Shown: one piece after another, positions 50,962 through 60,143 of the stretch
Layout: the number at the start of each line of letters is the position of its first letter
Numbering within the stretch: position 1 is the first letter of the stretch
Notes under the pieces: generated by a model
Database searches by the model: none
What the model was told of the DNA's origin: nothing
Seen by the model: only the letters and a program-made list of their open reading frames with translations
Translations under genes and position numbers: made by a program
Source: UBA8437 sp963582065
GTDB taxonomy: Bacteria; Planctomycetota; Planctomycetia; Planctomycetales; Planctomycetaceae
DNA: 64,000 nucleotides
NCBI GenBank assembly: GCA_963582065.1
Contig: CAUZRQ010000001.1
Coordinates: forward strand, 1-64,000
Direction of reading: 5' to 3'

Positions 50962-53900
50962 GTGAGCGTTGGTGAAGCGACGGCCTACGAGCGGATCAAC
51001 GACTATGGCTGTGTCAAGATCGGGCTTGCCAGCCCGCACGACATCCGCAGTTGGTCATTCGGAGAGGTCAAGAAACCCGAAACGATCAACTACCGCACCT
51101 ACCGTCCCGAGCGGGACGGGTTGTTCTGTGAGCGGATTTTCGGGCCTGAAAAGGACTGGGAGTGTGCCTGCGGCAAGTACCGCGGGATGAAGTACAAGGG
51201 GATGGTCTGCGACCGCTGTGGCGTGAAAGTCACCCACAGCCGCGTCCGTCGCAAGCGGATGGGCCACATCGAACTGGCCGCCCCGGTGGTGCACATCTGG
51301 TTCTTCAAGAGCATGCCCAGCCGCCTGGGTGCGTTGTTGAACATGAAGACCACCAGCCTCGAGAAGGTGATCTACTTCCAGGACTACGTCGTCGTCGACC
51401 CCGGTGACACTCCGTTGCGGCGTTGCCAGATCCTGACCGAGGAGGAAGCGCGACACGCTCGGGCGAAGTACGGCGAGGAGTACTTCGAGCTGGGGATGGG
51501 GGCCGAGGCGGTCAAGGAACTGCTGCTGGGTCTCAACCTTGCCGAGCTCTCGGTGCAACTGAGGGCCGAGTTGCAGGAAACCGGCAGCCAGCAGAAGAAG
51601 AAGGACTTGATCAAGCGGTTGAAGATCATCGAGTCGCTCCGAGACAGCGAGAATCGGCCCGACTGGATGGTGCTCGACGTGATCCCGGTGATTCCCCCGG
51701 ATCTCCGCCCGCTGGTTCTGCTCGATTCGGGCAACTTTGCCACCAGCGATCTCAATGATCTCTACCGCCGGATCATCAACCGGAACAACCGGCTCAAGAA
51801 GCTGGTGGACCTGAACGCACCGGAGGTCATCGTCCGCAACGAGAAGCGGATGCTGCAGCAGTCAGTCGACGCGCTCTTTGACAACAACCGTTGCAAGCGA
51901 CCGGTGCTGGGATCCTCGAACCGGCCGTTGAAGAGCCTGACCGACATGATCAAGGGCAAGCAGGGTCGGTTCCGTGAGAACCTGCTCGGCAAGCGGGTCG
52001 ACTACTCAGCCCGTTCGGTGATCGTCGTCGGCCCCGAGCTGGAACTCCACCAGTGCGGCCTGCCCAAGAAGATCGCCTTGGAACTGTTCCAGCCGTTCGT
52101 GATCCGTCGTCTCAAGGAACTCGGTCACGCCGACACGATCAAGAGTGCCAAGCGGATGCTCGAACGAAAGGACGACGACGTCTGGGACATTCTCGATGAG
52201 GTGATCACCAATCACCCGGTGCTGCTCAACCGCGCGCCGACCCTGCACCGGATGGGGATCCAGGCTTTCGAGCCGACCTTGGTCGAGGGAAACGCGATCC
52301 GGATTCACCCGCTGGTCTGCAAGGGGTTCAATGCGGACTTCGACGGCGACCAGATGGCGGTGCACCTGCCGTTGTCGATCGAGGCCCAGGTCGAGGCCAC
52401 CACGCTGATGCTCTCGACCAACAACATCTTCTCTCCGGCCAACGGCGCCCCGATCATCAGCGCGAGCCAGGACATCGTGATGGGCTGCTACTACCTGACC
52501 ATGCCCAAGGACGATCGTCTCGGCGAGGACATGAAGTTCGCCTCGACTGCTGAGGTCTTCATAGCGTTGGAACTCGGCCGCGTCACCCGGCACACCCGCA
52601 TCAAGCTCCGCCTCTCGGCCGAGAAGGAAATCAAGGGGCATCAGCCAGAGGACTACCGTCCCGGTGGGCTCCTGGACACGACCGTCGGCCGGGTGGTCTT
52701 CAACGACATCCTCGATCCGCGGATGGCCTACTACAACCTGACGATGAAGGGCAAGGACCTGGCCGATGTCATCTCCGACAGTTATCTCCACGAGAGCCTC
52801 GGTCGCAGCGACACGATCAGCCTGCTGGATCGGATGAAGGCCCTGGGTTTTCAGGAAGCCACTCACAGCGGGCTCTCGTTCGCCACCTCGGACCTGCGGA
52901 CACCCGACAACAAGGACGACGTGATCATACAGGCCGAAAAAGAAGTCGAAAAACAGCAGAAACTCTACGAACGCGGCATCATCACCTACCAGGAACGCTA
53001 CAACGCGGTGCTCGACCAGTGGACCCACGCCCGTGAGCGGATCACCAAGGATATGATGCGTGAGTTCGAGCACGACGACCGTCCCCATGAAGACGGCTAC
53101 GTCAACCCGATCTACCTGATGGCCAACTCGGGTGCCCGTGGCGGTGTCGAGCAGATTCGCCAGCTGGCCGGGATGCGGGGCCTGATGGCCAAGCCCTCCG
53201 GTGAGATCATCGAGACGCCGATCAAGGCGAATTTCCGTGAAGGACTCTCGGTGCTGGAGTATTTCAGTTCGACGCACGGGGCCCGCAAGGGACTTGCCGA
53301 CACCGCGTTGAAGACCGCCGATAGTGGCTACCTGACCCGCAAGCTGGCCGACATCTGTCAGAACGTGGTGATCACCGAGCACGACTGCGGCACGACCGAG
53401 GGGATCACCAAGGGGGTGGTTTATCGGGGAGAAAAGGTCGAAGTTGGCCTGGCAGCCGCGATCCGTGGTCGCGTCAGCCGGACGAACATCGTCAATCCGA
53501 TCACCGACGAAGTGATCGTCCGCGAGGACGACCTGATCGACGAGGCCAAGGCTCATCAGATCGAGGGGATGGGGGTCGAGAAGATCAAGGTTCGCAGCCC
53601 GCTGACGTGCCGCTCGAAACTCGGCATGTGCCAGCTCTGCTACGGCATGGACCTCTCCAACGGCAACATTGTCGAAGAGGGGCTCGCCGTGGGGATCATC
53701 GCTGCTCAGTCGATCGGTGAACCGGGCACGCAGCTGACGATGCGGACCTTCCACATCGGTGGCACCGCCTCACGTGACGTGGAGGAGAGCGATGTCAGGA
53801 GTCGGTACACAGGGCGGATCCGGTTCTCTCACGTCCGCAGCGTGGGGCCGGATGGCGAAAAGATCGCCCTGGGCCGCAATGGAGAAATCGTGATTCTCGA

Positions 53901-55377
53901 ACTCGTCGGTCGCGAAGGCCGCGAGCGTGAACTCGAGCGGTACAGAGTGCCCAACGGGGCGAGGTTGACGGTCGAGGAATGGGATCCGGCCGATTCCAAG
54001 TGCAAGATCGCCGAGGGCGCCGAGGGCGATGCGCTGAAGGGGATCAAGGGGGTTTGCCTGGAAGGCCAGATGCTGTGCGAGTGGGATCCTCACTCGGTCC
54101 CCATCATCGCCGAAGTCGGCGGCAAGGTGAAACTTGAGAACTGCAGGGAAGGCAAGACGATCAACGTCGAAATCGATCCCAGCGGCACCGTCCGCCGGAC
54201 GGTGATGGAGTACAAGGGCGACAAGCACCCACAGATCAGCCTGGTCGACAACGCTAGTGAGACGCAGGCGTTCTATTACCTGCCCGAGAAGGCGAGCATC
54301 GAGGTCGACGAGGGGCAAAACGTGGGGGCTGGTGACCTGTTGGCCAAGACGCCTCGCGAAGCTGGCGGAACTCAGGACATCACCGGCGGCCTGCCGCGGG
54401 TCACCGAGTTGTTCGAGGCCCGCCGGCCGAAAGATCCGGCGGTGATCGCCGAGATCGACGGAGAGATCGAGTTGGCTGAGGAGTCCCGGCGGGGCCAGCG
54501 GGTGATCAATGTCCATCCGCCCGACGAGGCCGGAGAACCCAGGGCGCACCTGATCCCGCACGGCAAGCAACTGCTGGTCCATGCCAAGGACCAGGTTCGC
54601 CACGGCGATGCCCTGGTCCGGGGGCCGCTGGTCCCTCACGACATCCTGCGGGTCTCGGGCGTCGAGGCCGTTCAGCAGTACCTGATGCACGAGATCCAGA
54701 ACGTCTACCGCTCGCAGCGGGTTGACATCGATGACAAGCACATCGAGATCGTCATCGGCCAGATGCTGCGGAAGGTGCGGGTCGAAGACGCCGGGGACAC
54801 CAGCCTGCTCGAGGGCGTCGTCATCGACAAACGCGAGTTCCAGGTGACCAACGAGCAGGTGCGAGATTGTGTCAAGGTGGCCGAGGCCGGCGATTCGGAC
54901 TTCAAGTCCGACGACATTGTGCCCAAGGCGGTCTTCGACGAAGTGAATGCCGAGATCGAGGCGGCCGGCGAGACTTCGGCCACCTCGGCGAAGCCGCACG
55001 AAGCCACGATGTCCATCCAACTGCTGGGGATCACCAAGGCGGCCGTGCAGAGCGAGAGTTTCGTGTCGGCGGCCAGTTTTCAGGAAACCACCAAGGTGCT
55101 CACCGAGGCGGCCTTGGCCGGCAAGAGCGATCTCCTGGTCGGTCTCAAGGAGAACGTGATCCTCGGACACCTTGTCCCCGCCGGCACCGGATTCCGATTG
55201 CACCAGGACTCGGAAGTCCGCATCCGACCCGAAGCCCTGTTGGAACTGGAAGCCGAGAAGGAACGCATGAGACTGGCTCGGATGAAAATGTACAACGGCG
55301 AGGAGGAAGCCGCCGCGGTCGAGGTGTCCGGGACCGCAGCGGCCGAAGAACCAGCCAAGGAGGCTCCGGGAAAGTGA
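50962..55377 (+). CDS. rpoC: RNA polymerase beta' subunit
   Basis: 1471 aa from a GTG start with AGGAG about eight bases upstream. The N-terminal zinc site is CACGKYRG ... CDRCGV. The catalytic Mg-binding NADFDGDQMAVH lies near residue 458. Bridge-helix and trigger-loop regions follow (GARGGVEQIRQLAGMRGLMA, IAAQSIGEPGTQLTMRTFHIGG), with the second zinc site CGTTEG ... CRSKLGMCQLCYG. The C-terminus ends with a basic helix and an Ala/Glu-rich tail. Length is slightly above E. coli. It follows rpoB and precedes the rpsL promoter candidate. Confidence 0.99.
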   Translation: MSVGEATAYERINDYGCVKIGLASPHDIRSWSFGEVKKPETINYRTYRPERDGLFCERIFGPEKDWECACGKYRGMKYKGMVCDRCGVKVTHSRVRRKRMGHIELAAPVVHIWFFKSMPSRLGALLNMKTTSLEKVIYFQDYVVVDPGDTPLRRCQILTEEEARHARAKYGEEYFELGMGAEAVKELLLGLNLAELSVQLRAELQETGSQQKKKDLIKRLKIIESLRDSENRPDWMVLDVIPVIPPDLRPLVLLDSGNFATSDLNDLYRRIINRNNRLKKLVDLNAPEVIVRNEKRMLQQSVDALFDNNRCKRPVLGSSNRPLKSLTDMIKGKQGRFRENLLGKRVDYSARSVIVVGPELELHQCGLPKKIALELFQPFVIRRLKELGHADTIKSAKRMLERKDDDVWDILDEVITNHPVLLNRAPTLHRMGIQAFEPTLVEGNAIRIHPLVCKGFNADFDGDQMAVHLPLSIEAQVEATTLMLSTNNIFSPANGAPIISASQDIVMGCYYLTMPKDDRLGEDMKFASTAEVFIALELGRVTRHTRIKLRLSAEKEIKGHQPEDYRPGGLLDTTVGRVVFNDILDPRMAYYNLTMKGKDLADVISDSYLHESLGRSDTISLLDRMKALGFQEATHSGLSFATSDLRTPDNKDDVIIQAEKEVEKQQKLYERGIITYQERYNAVLDQWTHARERITKDMMREFEHDDRPHEDGYVNPIYLMANSGARGGVEQIRQLAGMRGLMAKPSGEIIETPIKANFREGLSVLEYFSSTHGARKGLADTALKTADSGYLTRKLADICQNVVITEHDCGTTEGITKGVVYRGEKVEVGLAAAIRGRVSRTNIVNPITDEVIVREDDLIDEAKAHQIEGMGVEKIKVRSPLTCRSKLGMCQLCYGMDLSNGNIVEEGLAVGIIAAQSIGEPGTQLTMRTFHIGGTASRDVEESDVRSRYTGRIRFSHVRSVGPDGEKIALGRNGEIVILELVGREGRERELERYRVPNGARLTVEEWDPADSKCKIAEGAEGDALKGIKGVCLEGQMLCEWDPHSVPIIAEVGGKVKLENCREGKTINVEIDPSGTVRRTVMEYKGDKHPQISLVDNASETQAFYYLPEKASIEVDEGQNVGAGDLLAKTPREAGGTQDITGGLPRVTELFEARRPKDPAVIAEIDGEIELAEESRRGQRVINVHPPDEAGEPRAHLIPHGKQLLVHAKDQVRHGDALVRGPLVPHDILRVSGVEAVQQYLMHEIQNVYRSQRVDIDDKHIEIVIGQMLRKVRVEDAGDTSLLEGVVIDKREFQVTNEQVRDCVKVAEAGDSDFKSDDIVPKAVFDEVNAEIEAAGETSATSAKPHEATMSIQLLGITKAAVQSESFVSAASFQETTKVLTEAALAGKSDLLVGLKENVILGHLVPAGTGFRLHQDSEVRIRPEALLELEAEKERMRLARMKMYNGEEEAAAVEVSGTAAAEEPAKEAPGK

Positions 55378-55429
55378 CCCGCGGCGGCGGGATGCGAGCG
55401 AGACCCTTCGGCTCCTCGAATCCCATCGC

Positions 55430-55458
55430 TTGACGGCACTCGGGGGGCGCAATAAAGT
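55430..55458 (+). promoter_or_regulatory. Candidate sigma-70 promoter of the rpsL operon
   Basis: TTGACG (55430-55435), 17-base spacer, TAAAGT (55453-55458), about 45 bases before the rpsL start. This is a strong -35 and spacing with a fair -10, placed where the str operon should begin. Confidence 0.6.
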
Positions 55459-55502
55459 GGGCGATTCACGATAGCAGACCCGATTTTCTTCAGGCGGCTC
55501 CC

Positions 55503-55871
55503 TTGCCGACGATCAATCAACTGGTACGCAAACCGCGGAAGCGGAAGCGCTCCAAGACCAACACGCCGTTGCTGGAAGGCTGTCCGCAGAAGCGGGGGGT
55601 CTGCCTGCAGGTGAAGACGGTGACTCCCAAGAAGCCCAACTCGGCTCTGCGGAAGGTCGCCCGTGTCCGTCTCTCCAACGGCAAGGAAGTCACAGCTTAC
55701 ATTCCCGGTGAAGGCCACAACCTGCAGGAGCACTCGATCGTGCTCGTTCGCGGTGGGCGGGTTCGTGACTTGCCCGGTGTCCGATACAAGATCATCCGTG
55801 GGGTGCTCGATTCGCTTGGTGTCGAAGATCGTCGCCAGGCCCGCAGCCGCTACGGAACCAAGAAACCCTAG
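55503..55871 (+). CDS. rpsL: 30S ribosomal protein S12
   Basis: 122 aa. The only start that keeps the conserved N-terminus (PTINQLVRKPRKRKRSK) is the TTG at 55503, with AGGCGG about five bases upstream. The decoding-centre loop TPKKPNSALRKVARVRLSNG is normal, with Lys in the streptomycin-sensitive form. The C-terminus QARSRYGTKKP is standard. TTG on a highly expressed ribosomal gene is uncommon. It heads the rpsL, rpsG, fusA order. Confidence 0.97.
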   Translation: MPTINQLVRKPRKRKRSKTNTPLLEGCPQKRGVCLQVKTVTPKKPNSALRKVARVRLSNGKEVTAYIPGEGHNLQEHSIVLVRGGRVRDLPGVRYKIIRGVLDSLGVEDRRQARSRYGTKKP

Positions 55872-55939
55872 TCGCTCCCGGGCGTGTCGCCTGCCGCCGC
55901 CCTGACCTTCACATAGTTCGATTCGTCCGGCTCCTCCCG

Positions 55940-56413
55940 ATGTCTAAACGCTTTACTGCCAGTGCCGCCCAGTTGAAGCCCGATCCCCGGTTCAGTTCCG
56001 TGCTGGCCTCGAAGTTCGTCAACTGCCTGATGCACGACGGCAAGAAGAGTATCGCGCAGCGCGTGTTCTACAACGCGTTGGATGTGATCGGTGAGCGGAT
56101 GTCGGGAGAGGAACCCATCGAGGTCTTCACCCAGGCTGTCGAGAACGTCAAGCCGATGATCGAGGTGCGGTCGAAGCGGGTAGGAGGGGCGACCTACCAG
56201 GTGCCGACACCGGTCAATCAGAAGCGGCGTCAGACCTTGGCGATCCGGTGGATCCTGTCGGCGATCCGGGAGAAGAAGGGGCGGCCGATCCATCTGCGGC
56301 TGGCCGAAGAGCTGATTTCGGCCTTCAACAGGGAAGGCACCGCGATGACCACCCGGGACAACGTTCACCGGATGGCCGACGCGAACAAGGCCTTCGCGCA
56401 CTTTGCCTGGTAA
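55940..56413 (+). CDS. rpsG: 30S ribosomal protein S7
   Basis: 157 aa, normal. It binds the 3' major domain of 16S rRNA and contacts E-site tRNA. Motifs are DGKKSIAQRVFYNALDVIGERM, VENVKPMIEVRSKRVGGATYQVP and RRQTLAIRWI. The C-terminus is NREGTAMTTRDNVHRMADANKAFAHF. Its last 11 bases overlap the fusA start. Confidence 0.98.
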   Translation: MSKRFTASAAQLKPDPRFSSVLASKFVNCLMHDGKKSIAQRVFYNALDVIGERMSGEEPIEVFTQAVENVKPMIEVRSKRVGGATYQVPTPVNQKRRQTLAIRWILSAIREKKGRPIHLRLAEELISAFNREGTAMTTRDNVHRMADANKAFAHFAW

Positions 56414-58583
56414 ATCGGCTGCCGGCGGCGACGCGGCCGCGATCGGGCGAGTCCGCAACATCGGCATCGTGGCTCATATCGATGCCGGTAAGACGACCAC
56501 GACCGAGCGGATTCTCTATTACAGCGGGTATTCGCACCGGCTCGGCAGCGTCGACGACGGGACGACCATCACCGACTTCGATCCCGACGAAGCCCGTCGC
56601 GGCATCACGATCTACTCGGCCGCGATCACCTGCCGGTGGCAGGACTCCACGATCAACATCATCGACACGCCCGGCCACGTCGACTTCACAGCGGAGGTCG
56701 AACGGAGCCTGAGGGTGCTCGACGGGGCGGTGATGATCTTCAGTTCCGTCGAAGGTGTCGAAGCACAGAGTGAAACGGTCTGGCGACAGGCCAACCGCTA
56801 CGACGTGCCCCGGGTCTGCTTCATCAACAAGCTGGACCGCATCGGAGCGAGTTTCGAACGGACTTTCGACGAGATCGTCGACCGGCTGGGCGGACAGCCG
56901 CTGGCTCTTCAGATCCCGCTGGGCGAGGGGCCGCTGGGAGACGCGGGAGACGGTTTCCGGGCGGTGATCGACCTGATCGAACGTCGAGTGCTGAGATTCG
57001 ATGCCAGGGAGGACGGGGCCGAGATCACTGTCGAGGAGGTGCCCGAGGAGTTGTCCGGGGAGGTCGAGGCATGGCGACGGAGATTGCTGGAGGCCGTCGT
57101 ACTGCTCGATGACGACGTGCTGGAGACCTATGTCGAGACCGACGATGTGCCGGCCGACGACATCCACCGGTTGCTTCGCAAGGGAACACTGGCCGGGGAT
57201 TTTCAGCCGACCGTCTGTGGCTCGGCACTCGACTGCATCGGCGTGCAGCCGTTGCTGGATGCGGTCACCGCCTATCTTCCCAGTCCGCTCGACCGCCCGC
57301 CCGTTGTCGGGATTCCCGCTGATGCCGTGAAACTCACGGGGAAACAGGCTCGTCGCCAGGCCCGGAAGAAGGCGTTGGAGGGTGCGGAGGGCGAGGGGGT
57401 GACCGGGATCGAGCGGGTCTGCGATCCCGATGCGGCCTTCTGCGGACTGGTTTTCAAGGTCCAGTCCGATGTCCACGGGGATCTCTGCTTCCTGCGGATC
57501 TACTCCGGAACGCTCATCGGCGGAACACGCGTGGTCAATGCTCGCACCGGTGACAAGGAACTGATCAACCAGATCTGGCGGGTGCAGGCCGACGATCGGG
57601 AGAAGATCGAAACGGACCGGGCGATCGCCGGAGATATCGTGGGGGTGATCGGCCCCAAGGTGGCCGTCACCGGCGATACACTCTGCGATGCCGGTGAGCC
57701 GGTATTGCTGGAGGCCATCGATTTTCCCGATACGGTGATCTCGATGGCCGTTGAACCTGACACCAGCGCCGAGCGGAAGAAACTGGCCGAGGTGCTCGAA
57801 CGGTTGGCTCGGCAGGATCCCACCTTCACCGCCCGTGTTTCGGAGGAAACCGGCCAGACGATCATCAGCGGGATGGGAGAACTCCACTTGGAGGTGATCC
57901 GCGATCGGATGAAACGGGATTTCGGCTTGACCGTGCGGGTGCACAAGCCGCGGGTGAGCTACCGTGAATCGGTCCGGAAAGCGGCCGAGGCGACCGGCGA
58001 GTTTCAGAGGACCTCGGCGGGTGTCTCGCAGTTCGCCCGTGTGCGGTTGTCGATCACGCCGACCGAAGAGGAGTGTCCGGCCGAACTCGAGAGTCACCTT
58101 GACCCGCTCGCCCTCTCGCCGGTGCTCGCCGAATCCCTGGTGCAGTCGCTTCACGAGGAACTCGCCGGCGGTGGGACGTTGGGGTATCCGTTGATGAACG
58201 TGAGGTTGCTGCTGCTGGGGGTCGAGGCGCGGGGGGAGGAGACGACCGACGTGGCATTGCAGGCGGCCGCCAGTGACGCGATGCACAGACTCTTGACCGC
58301 GGCGGGAGTGATGCTGCTCGAGCCGGTGATGCAACTGGAGGTCGTCACTCCAGACGAGTTTCTCGGGTCGATCCAGGCCGATCTGAACGCTCGTCACGCC
58401 GTCATCGTCAACTCTCATCGTCGTGGCGACCTTGCGGTGCTCAATGCCGAGGTCGCCTTGGCCCGGATGTTCGGCTATGCGACACAGGCCCGCAGCCTCT
58501 CCCAGGGCCGCGCCACGTACTCGATGGAACCCCTCAAGTACGATGAGGCTCCTCGAGATGTGCTCGAAACGATGTTGGGCTGA
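56403..58583 (+). CDS. fusA: Elongation factor G
   Basis: 726 aa from a TTG at 56403 that overlaps rpsG by 11 bases; no ATG or GTG lies between it and the conserved start RVRNIGIVAHIDAGKTTTTERIL. G domain: AHIDAGKTT, RRGITIYSAAITCRW, DTPGHVDF, NKLDR. Domains II-V are present (SGMGELHLEVIRDRMKRDFGL, VSYRES, EPVMQLEVVTPDEFLGSIQADL, plus the C-terminal FGYATQARSLSQGRATYSMEP). It drives translocation. The switch I sequence (GSVDDGTTITDFDPDEARRGIT) and an inserted basic stretch near residue 315 (KQARRQARKKALEG) differ from the commonest EF-G and may mark a lineage-specific EF-G subfamily. Being in the str operon it is likely the housekeeping copy. Confidence 0.93.
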   Translation: MPGKSAAGGDAAAIGRVRNIGIVAHIDAGKTTTTERILYYSGYSHRLGSVDDGTTITDFDPDEARRGITIYSAAITCRWQDSTINIIDTPGHVDFTAEVERSLRVLDGAVMIFSSVEGVEAQSETVWRQANRYDVPRVCFINKLDRIGASFERTFDEIVDRLGGQPLALQIPLGEGPLGDAGDGFRAVIDLIERRVLRFDAREDGAEITVEEVPEELSGEVEAWRRRLLEAVVLLDDDVLETYVETDDVPADDIHRLLRKGTLAGDFQPTVCGSALDCIGVQPLLDAVTAYLPSPLDRPPVVGIPADAVKLTGKQARRQARKKALEGAEGEGVTGIERVCDPDAAFCGLVFKVQSDVHGDLCFLRIYSGTLIGGTRVVNARTGDKELINQIWRVQADDREKIETDRAIAGDIVGVIGPKVAVTGDTLCDAGEPVLLEAIDFPDTVISMAVEPDTSAERKKLAEVLERLARQDPTFTARVSEETGQTIISGMGELHLEVIRDRMKRDFGLTVRVHKPRVSYRESVRKAAEATGEFQRTSAGVSQFARVRLSITPTEEECPAELESHLDPLALSPVLAESLVQSLHEELAGGGTLGYPLMNVRLLLLGVEARGEETTDVALQAAASDAMHRLLTAAGVMLLEPVMQLEVVTPDEFLGSIQADLNARHAVIVNSHRRGDLAVLNAEVALARMFGYATQARSLSQGRATYSMEPLKYDEAPRDVLETMLG

Positions 58584-58705
58584 ACGGTGTTGGGCTCAAC
58601 GGTGTGGATCGGGAGATTTGCGGACCGCGAGCGCGGGGGTGCGTCGGAGATCCTCTGCTTCGGTTTTCCATGGGTTTTTCTCGGCCTACAGCCGCTTCGG
58701 TTTCG

Positions 58706-58734
58706 TTGACAAAGTCCCCGGACGTCTCTAACAT
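58706..58734 (+). promoter_or_regulatory. Near-consensus sigma-70 promoter of the S10 operon
   Basis: TTGACA (58706-58711), 17-base spacer, TAACAT (58729-58734). Perfect -35, optimal spacing and four of six in the -10. It is the best promoter match seen in the window and lies about 245 bases before rpsJ. Confidence 0.75.
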
Positions 58735-58933
58735 GACCCGTTTTCCACCGTTGAATAGTGCTTTGCGCCCGGCCGGCGCTGCCGGTGAGGCGCGGGGGTT
58801 CGGCGGAGGAAATTTGAAGAGGAGAACAGGCCGAGAAGGCTGCGGGAGCTTGTTGGGATGAACCGGTCGATTGGCCGATTCGGTCCTGCACACTCACTCG
58901 TGGTGTCGGTTTGTCGGAAGAATTTTTATTGGG

Positions 58934-58956
58934 CGTTCGCGGGCTTGTCGCGAACG
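58934..58956 (+). promoter_or_regulatory. Leader hairpin before rpsJ
   Basis: CGTTCGCG (58934-58941) and CGCGAACG (58949-58956) form a perfect eight-base-pair stem with a seven-base loop. The strong Shine-Dalgarno GGAGGAG starts 12 bases later. It could be an autoregulatory target for a ribosomal protein such as L4, or an mRNA-stabilising element. Confidence 0.5.
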
Positions 58957-58980
58957 GATTGAAAATTAGGAGGAGCCTGA

Positions 58981-59304
58981 GTGGCCGACGCCAGTCAAAA
59001 GCGGTTCCGAATTCGCATGGAGGCCTTCGACCATTCGGTCTTGGACCAGTCCGCGGTGGAAATCGTGGATACGGCCAAGCGGACCGGTGCGGAAGTGCAT
59101 GGTCCGATTCCCCTGCCAACACGTATTGAACGCTACACGGTGTTGAGAAGTCCTCATATCGACAAGAAGTCTCGCGAGCAATTTGAGATCCGGACGCATA
59201 AGCGTCTGATCGATATCGTCCAGCCGGGCCCAAAGACGATCGAGGCTCTCAACAAGCTGTCGTTGCCGGCCGGAGTTGACATCAAGATCAAGGCCTCCGG
59301 CTGA
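58981..59304 (+). CDS. rpsJ: 30S ribosomal protein S10
   Basis: 107 aa from a GTG with AGGAGGAG four to nine bases upstream. RFRIRMEAFDHSVLDQSA, HGPIPLPTRIERYTVLRSPH, FEIRTHKRLIDI and LPAGVDIKIKA are family motifs. S10 is also the NusE antitermination partner of NusG, which is encoded 15 kb upstream. First gene of the S10 operon. Confidence 0.98.
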   Translation: MADASQKRFRIRMEAFDHSVLDQSAVEIVDTAKRTGAEVHGPIPLPTRIERYTVLRSPHIDKKSREQFEIRTHKRLIDIVQPGPKTIEALNKLSLPAGVDIKIKASG

Positions 59305-59363
59305 CCCGGCCCTCCGCGGGCCGGGATCCTCCGGCAGGTCACCACAATAAGGAAACGGGATCC

Positions 59364-60086
59364 ATGCCGGTCGGACTTCTGGGCCGCAAGGTCGGGATGA
59401 CGCAGGTCTACAACGAGGACGGGGACTTGATCCCGGTCACCGTTGTCGAGGCCGGTCCGTGCGTCGTGCTGCAGTTGAAGACCGTCGAGCGGGATGGATA
59501 CGAGGCGGTGCAACTCGGCTACATGGACAAGAAGCGACCCGTCGGGGGCCGTCGAACCCGGGGCAGCCAGGCCAGTCGCAGCCAGCGTGGCCACGTGGTC
59601 GGGTTGTCGAGCAAGAGATCCAAGGCGCGGGCGGAGGCGGGGGTCGAGCCGGTCGAGAAGGCCAACTGTGAGCCGAAGAAGTTCGTTCGTGAATTCCGCA
59701 TCGACGGCGAAAACGTCGACCTGGCGGTGGGGCAGACCCTGACGGTTGAGTTGTTCGCCGAGATGTCGCATGTCGACGTGATCGGGACCAGCAAGGGCCG
59801 CGGCTTTGCGGGCGTGATGAAACGACACAATTTCTCCGGGCAGCGAGCCAGCCACGGTGTGAAACGGGTGCACCGGCATGCGGGTTCAATCGGCATGAGT
59901 GCCGATCCCGCGAGGGTCTTCAAGGGGACGCGGATGCCCGGCCGTTACGGGAATGCTCGCAGCACGGTCCGCCACCTGCAGGTCGTCCGGGTCGATGCCG
60001 AGACCAACTCGTTGCTCATCAAGGGCGGCGTGCCCGGCCCTCCCGGGGGGTACCTGATGATCCGTCCAACCAACAAGCTGGGCTGA
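59364..60086 (+). CDS. rplC: 50S ribosomal protein L3
   Basis: 240 aa. The start VGLLGRKVGMTQVYNEDG, the long loop that reaches the peptidyl transferase centre (GFAGVMKRHNFSGQRASHG, HRHAGSIGMSADPARVFKG, RMPGRYGN) and the end GGYLMIRPTNKLG are clear. It is slightly longer than E. coli L3 because of a basic insertion around residue 60-85 (RRTRGSQASRSQRGH). AAGGAAACGGG precedes the ATG. Confidence 0.98.
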   Translation: MPVGLLGRKVGMTQVYNEDGDLIPVTVVEAGPCVVLQLKTVERDGYEAVQLGYMDKKRPVGGRRTRGSQASRSQRGHVVGLSSKRSKARAEAGVEPVEKANCEPKKFVREFRIDGENVDLAVGQTLTVELFAEMSHVDVIGTSKGRGFAGVMKRHNFSGQRASHGVKRVHRHAGSIGMSADPARVFKGTRMPGRYGNARSTVRHLQVVRVDAETNSLLIKGGVPGPPGGYLMIRPTNKLG

Positions 60087-60143
60087 AACACGACGTGAAC
60101 ACCCCGGCTGATCGGGCCGGAACGCTGAAGTGGATTCCTCGAC

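Larger units (their letters stand above)
58584..58980. other. Gap and leader before the S10 operon
   Basis: 397 bases without a credible gene. The beginning has a direct repeat of GTTGGGCT plus AACGGTG (58574-58607) that reuses the last fusA codons. The promoter at 58706-58734 lies in the middle. The last 245 bases would be a transcribed leader, ending with the hairpin at 58934-58956 and a TTAGGAGGAG ribosome-binding site. Confidence 0.6.

Noticed and set aside
47119..51039. Very long open frame (about 1300 codons) on the strand opposite rpoB
   Set aside because: It mirrors a certain gene codon for codon; high GC at third positions suppresses stops on the opposite strand. No domain was recognised.
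58604..58861. 85-codon frame between fusA and rpsJ
   Set aside because: It overlaps the S10 promoter and has no ribosome-binding site or family.
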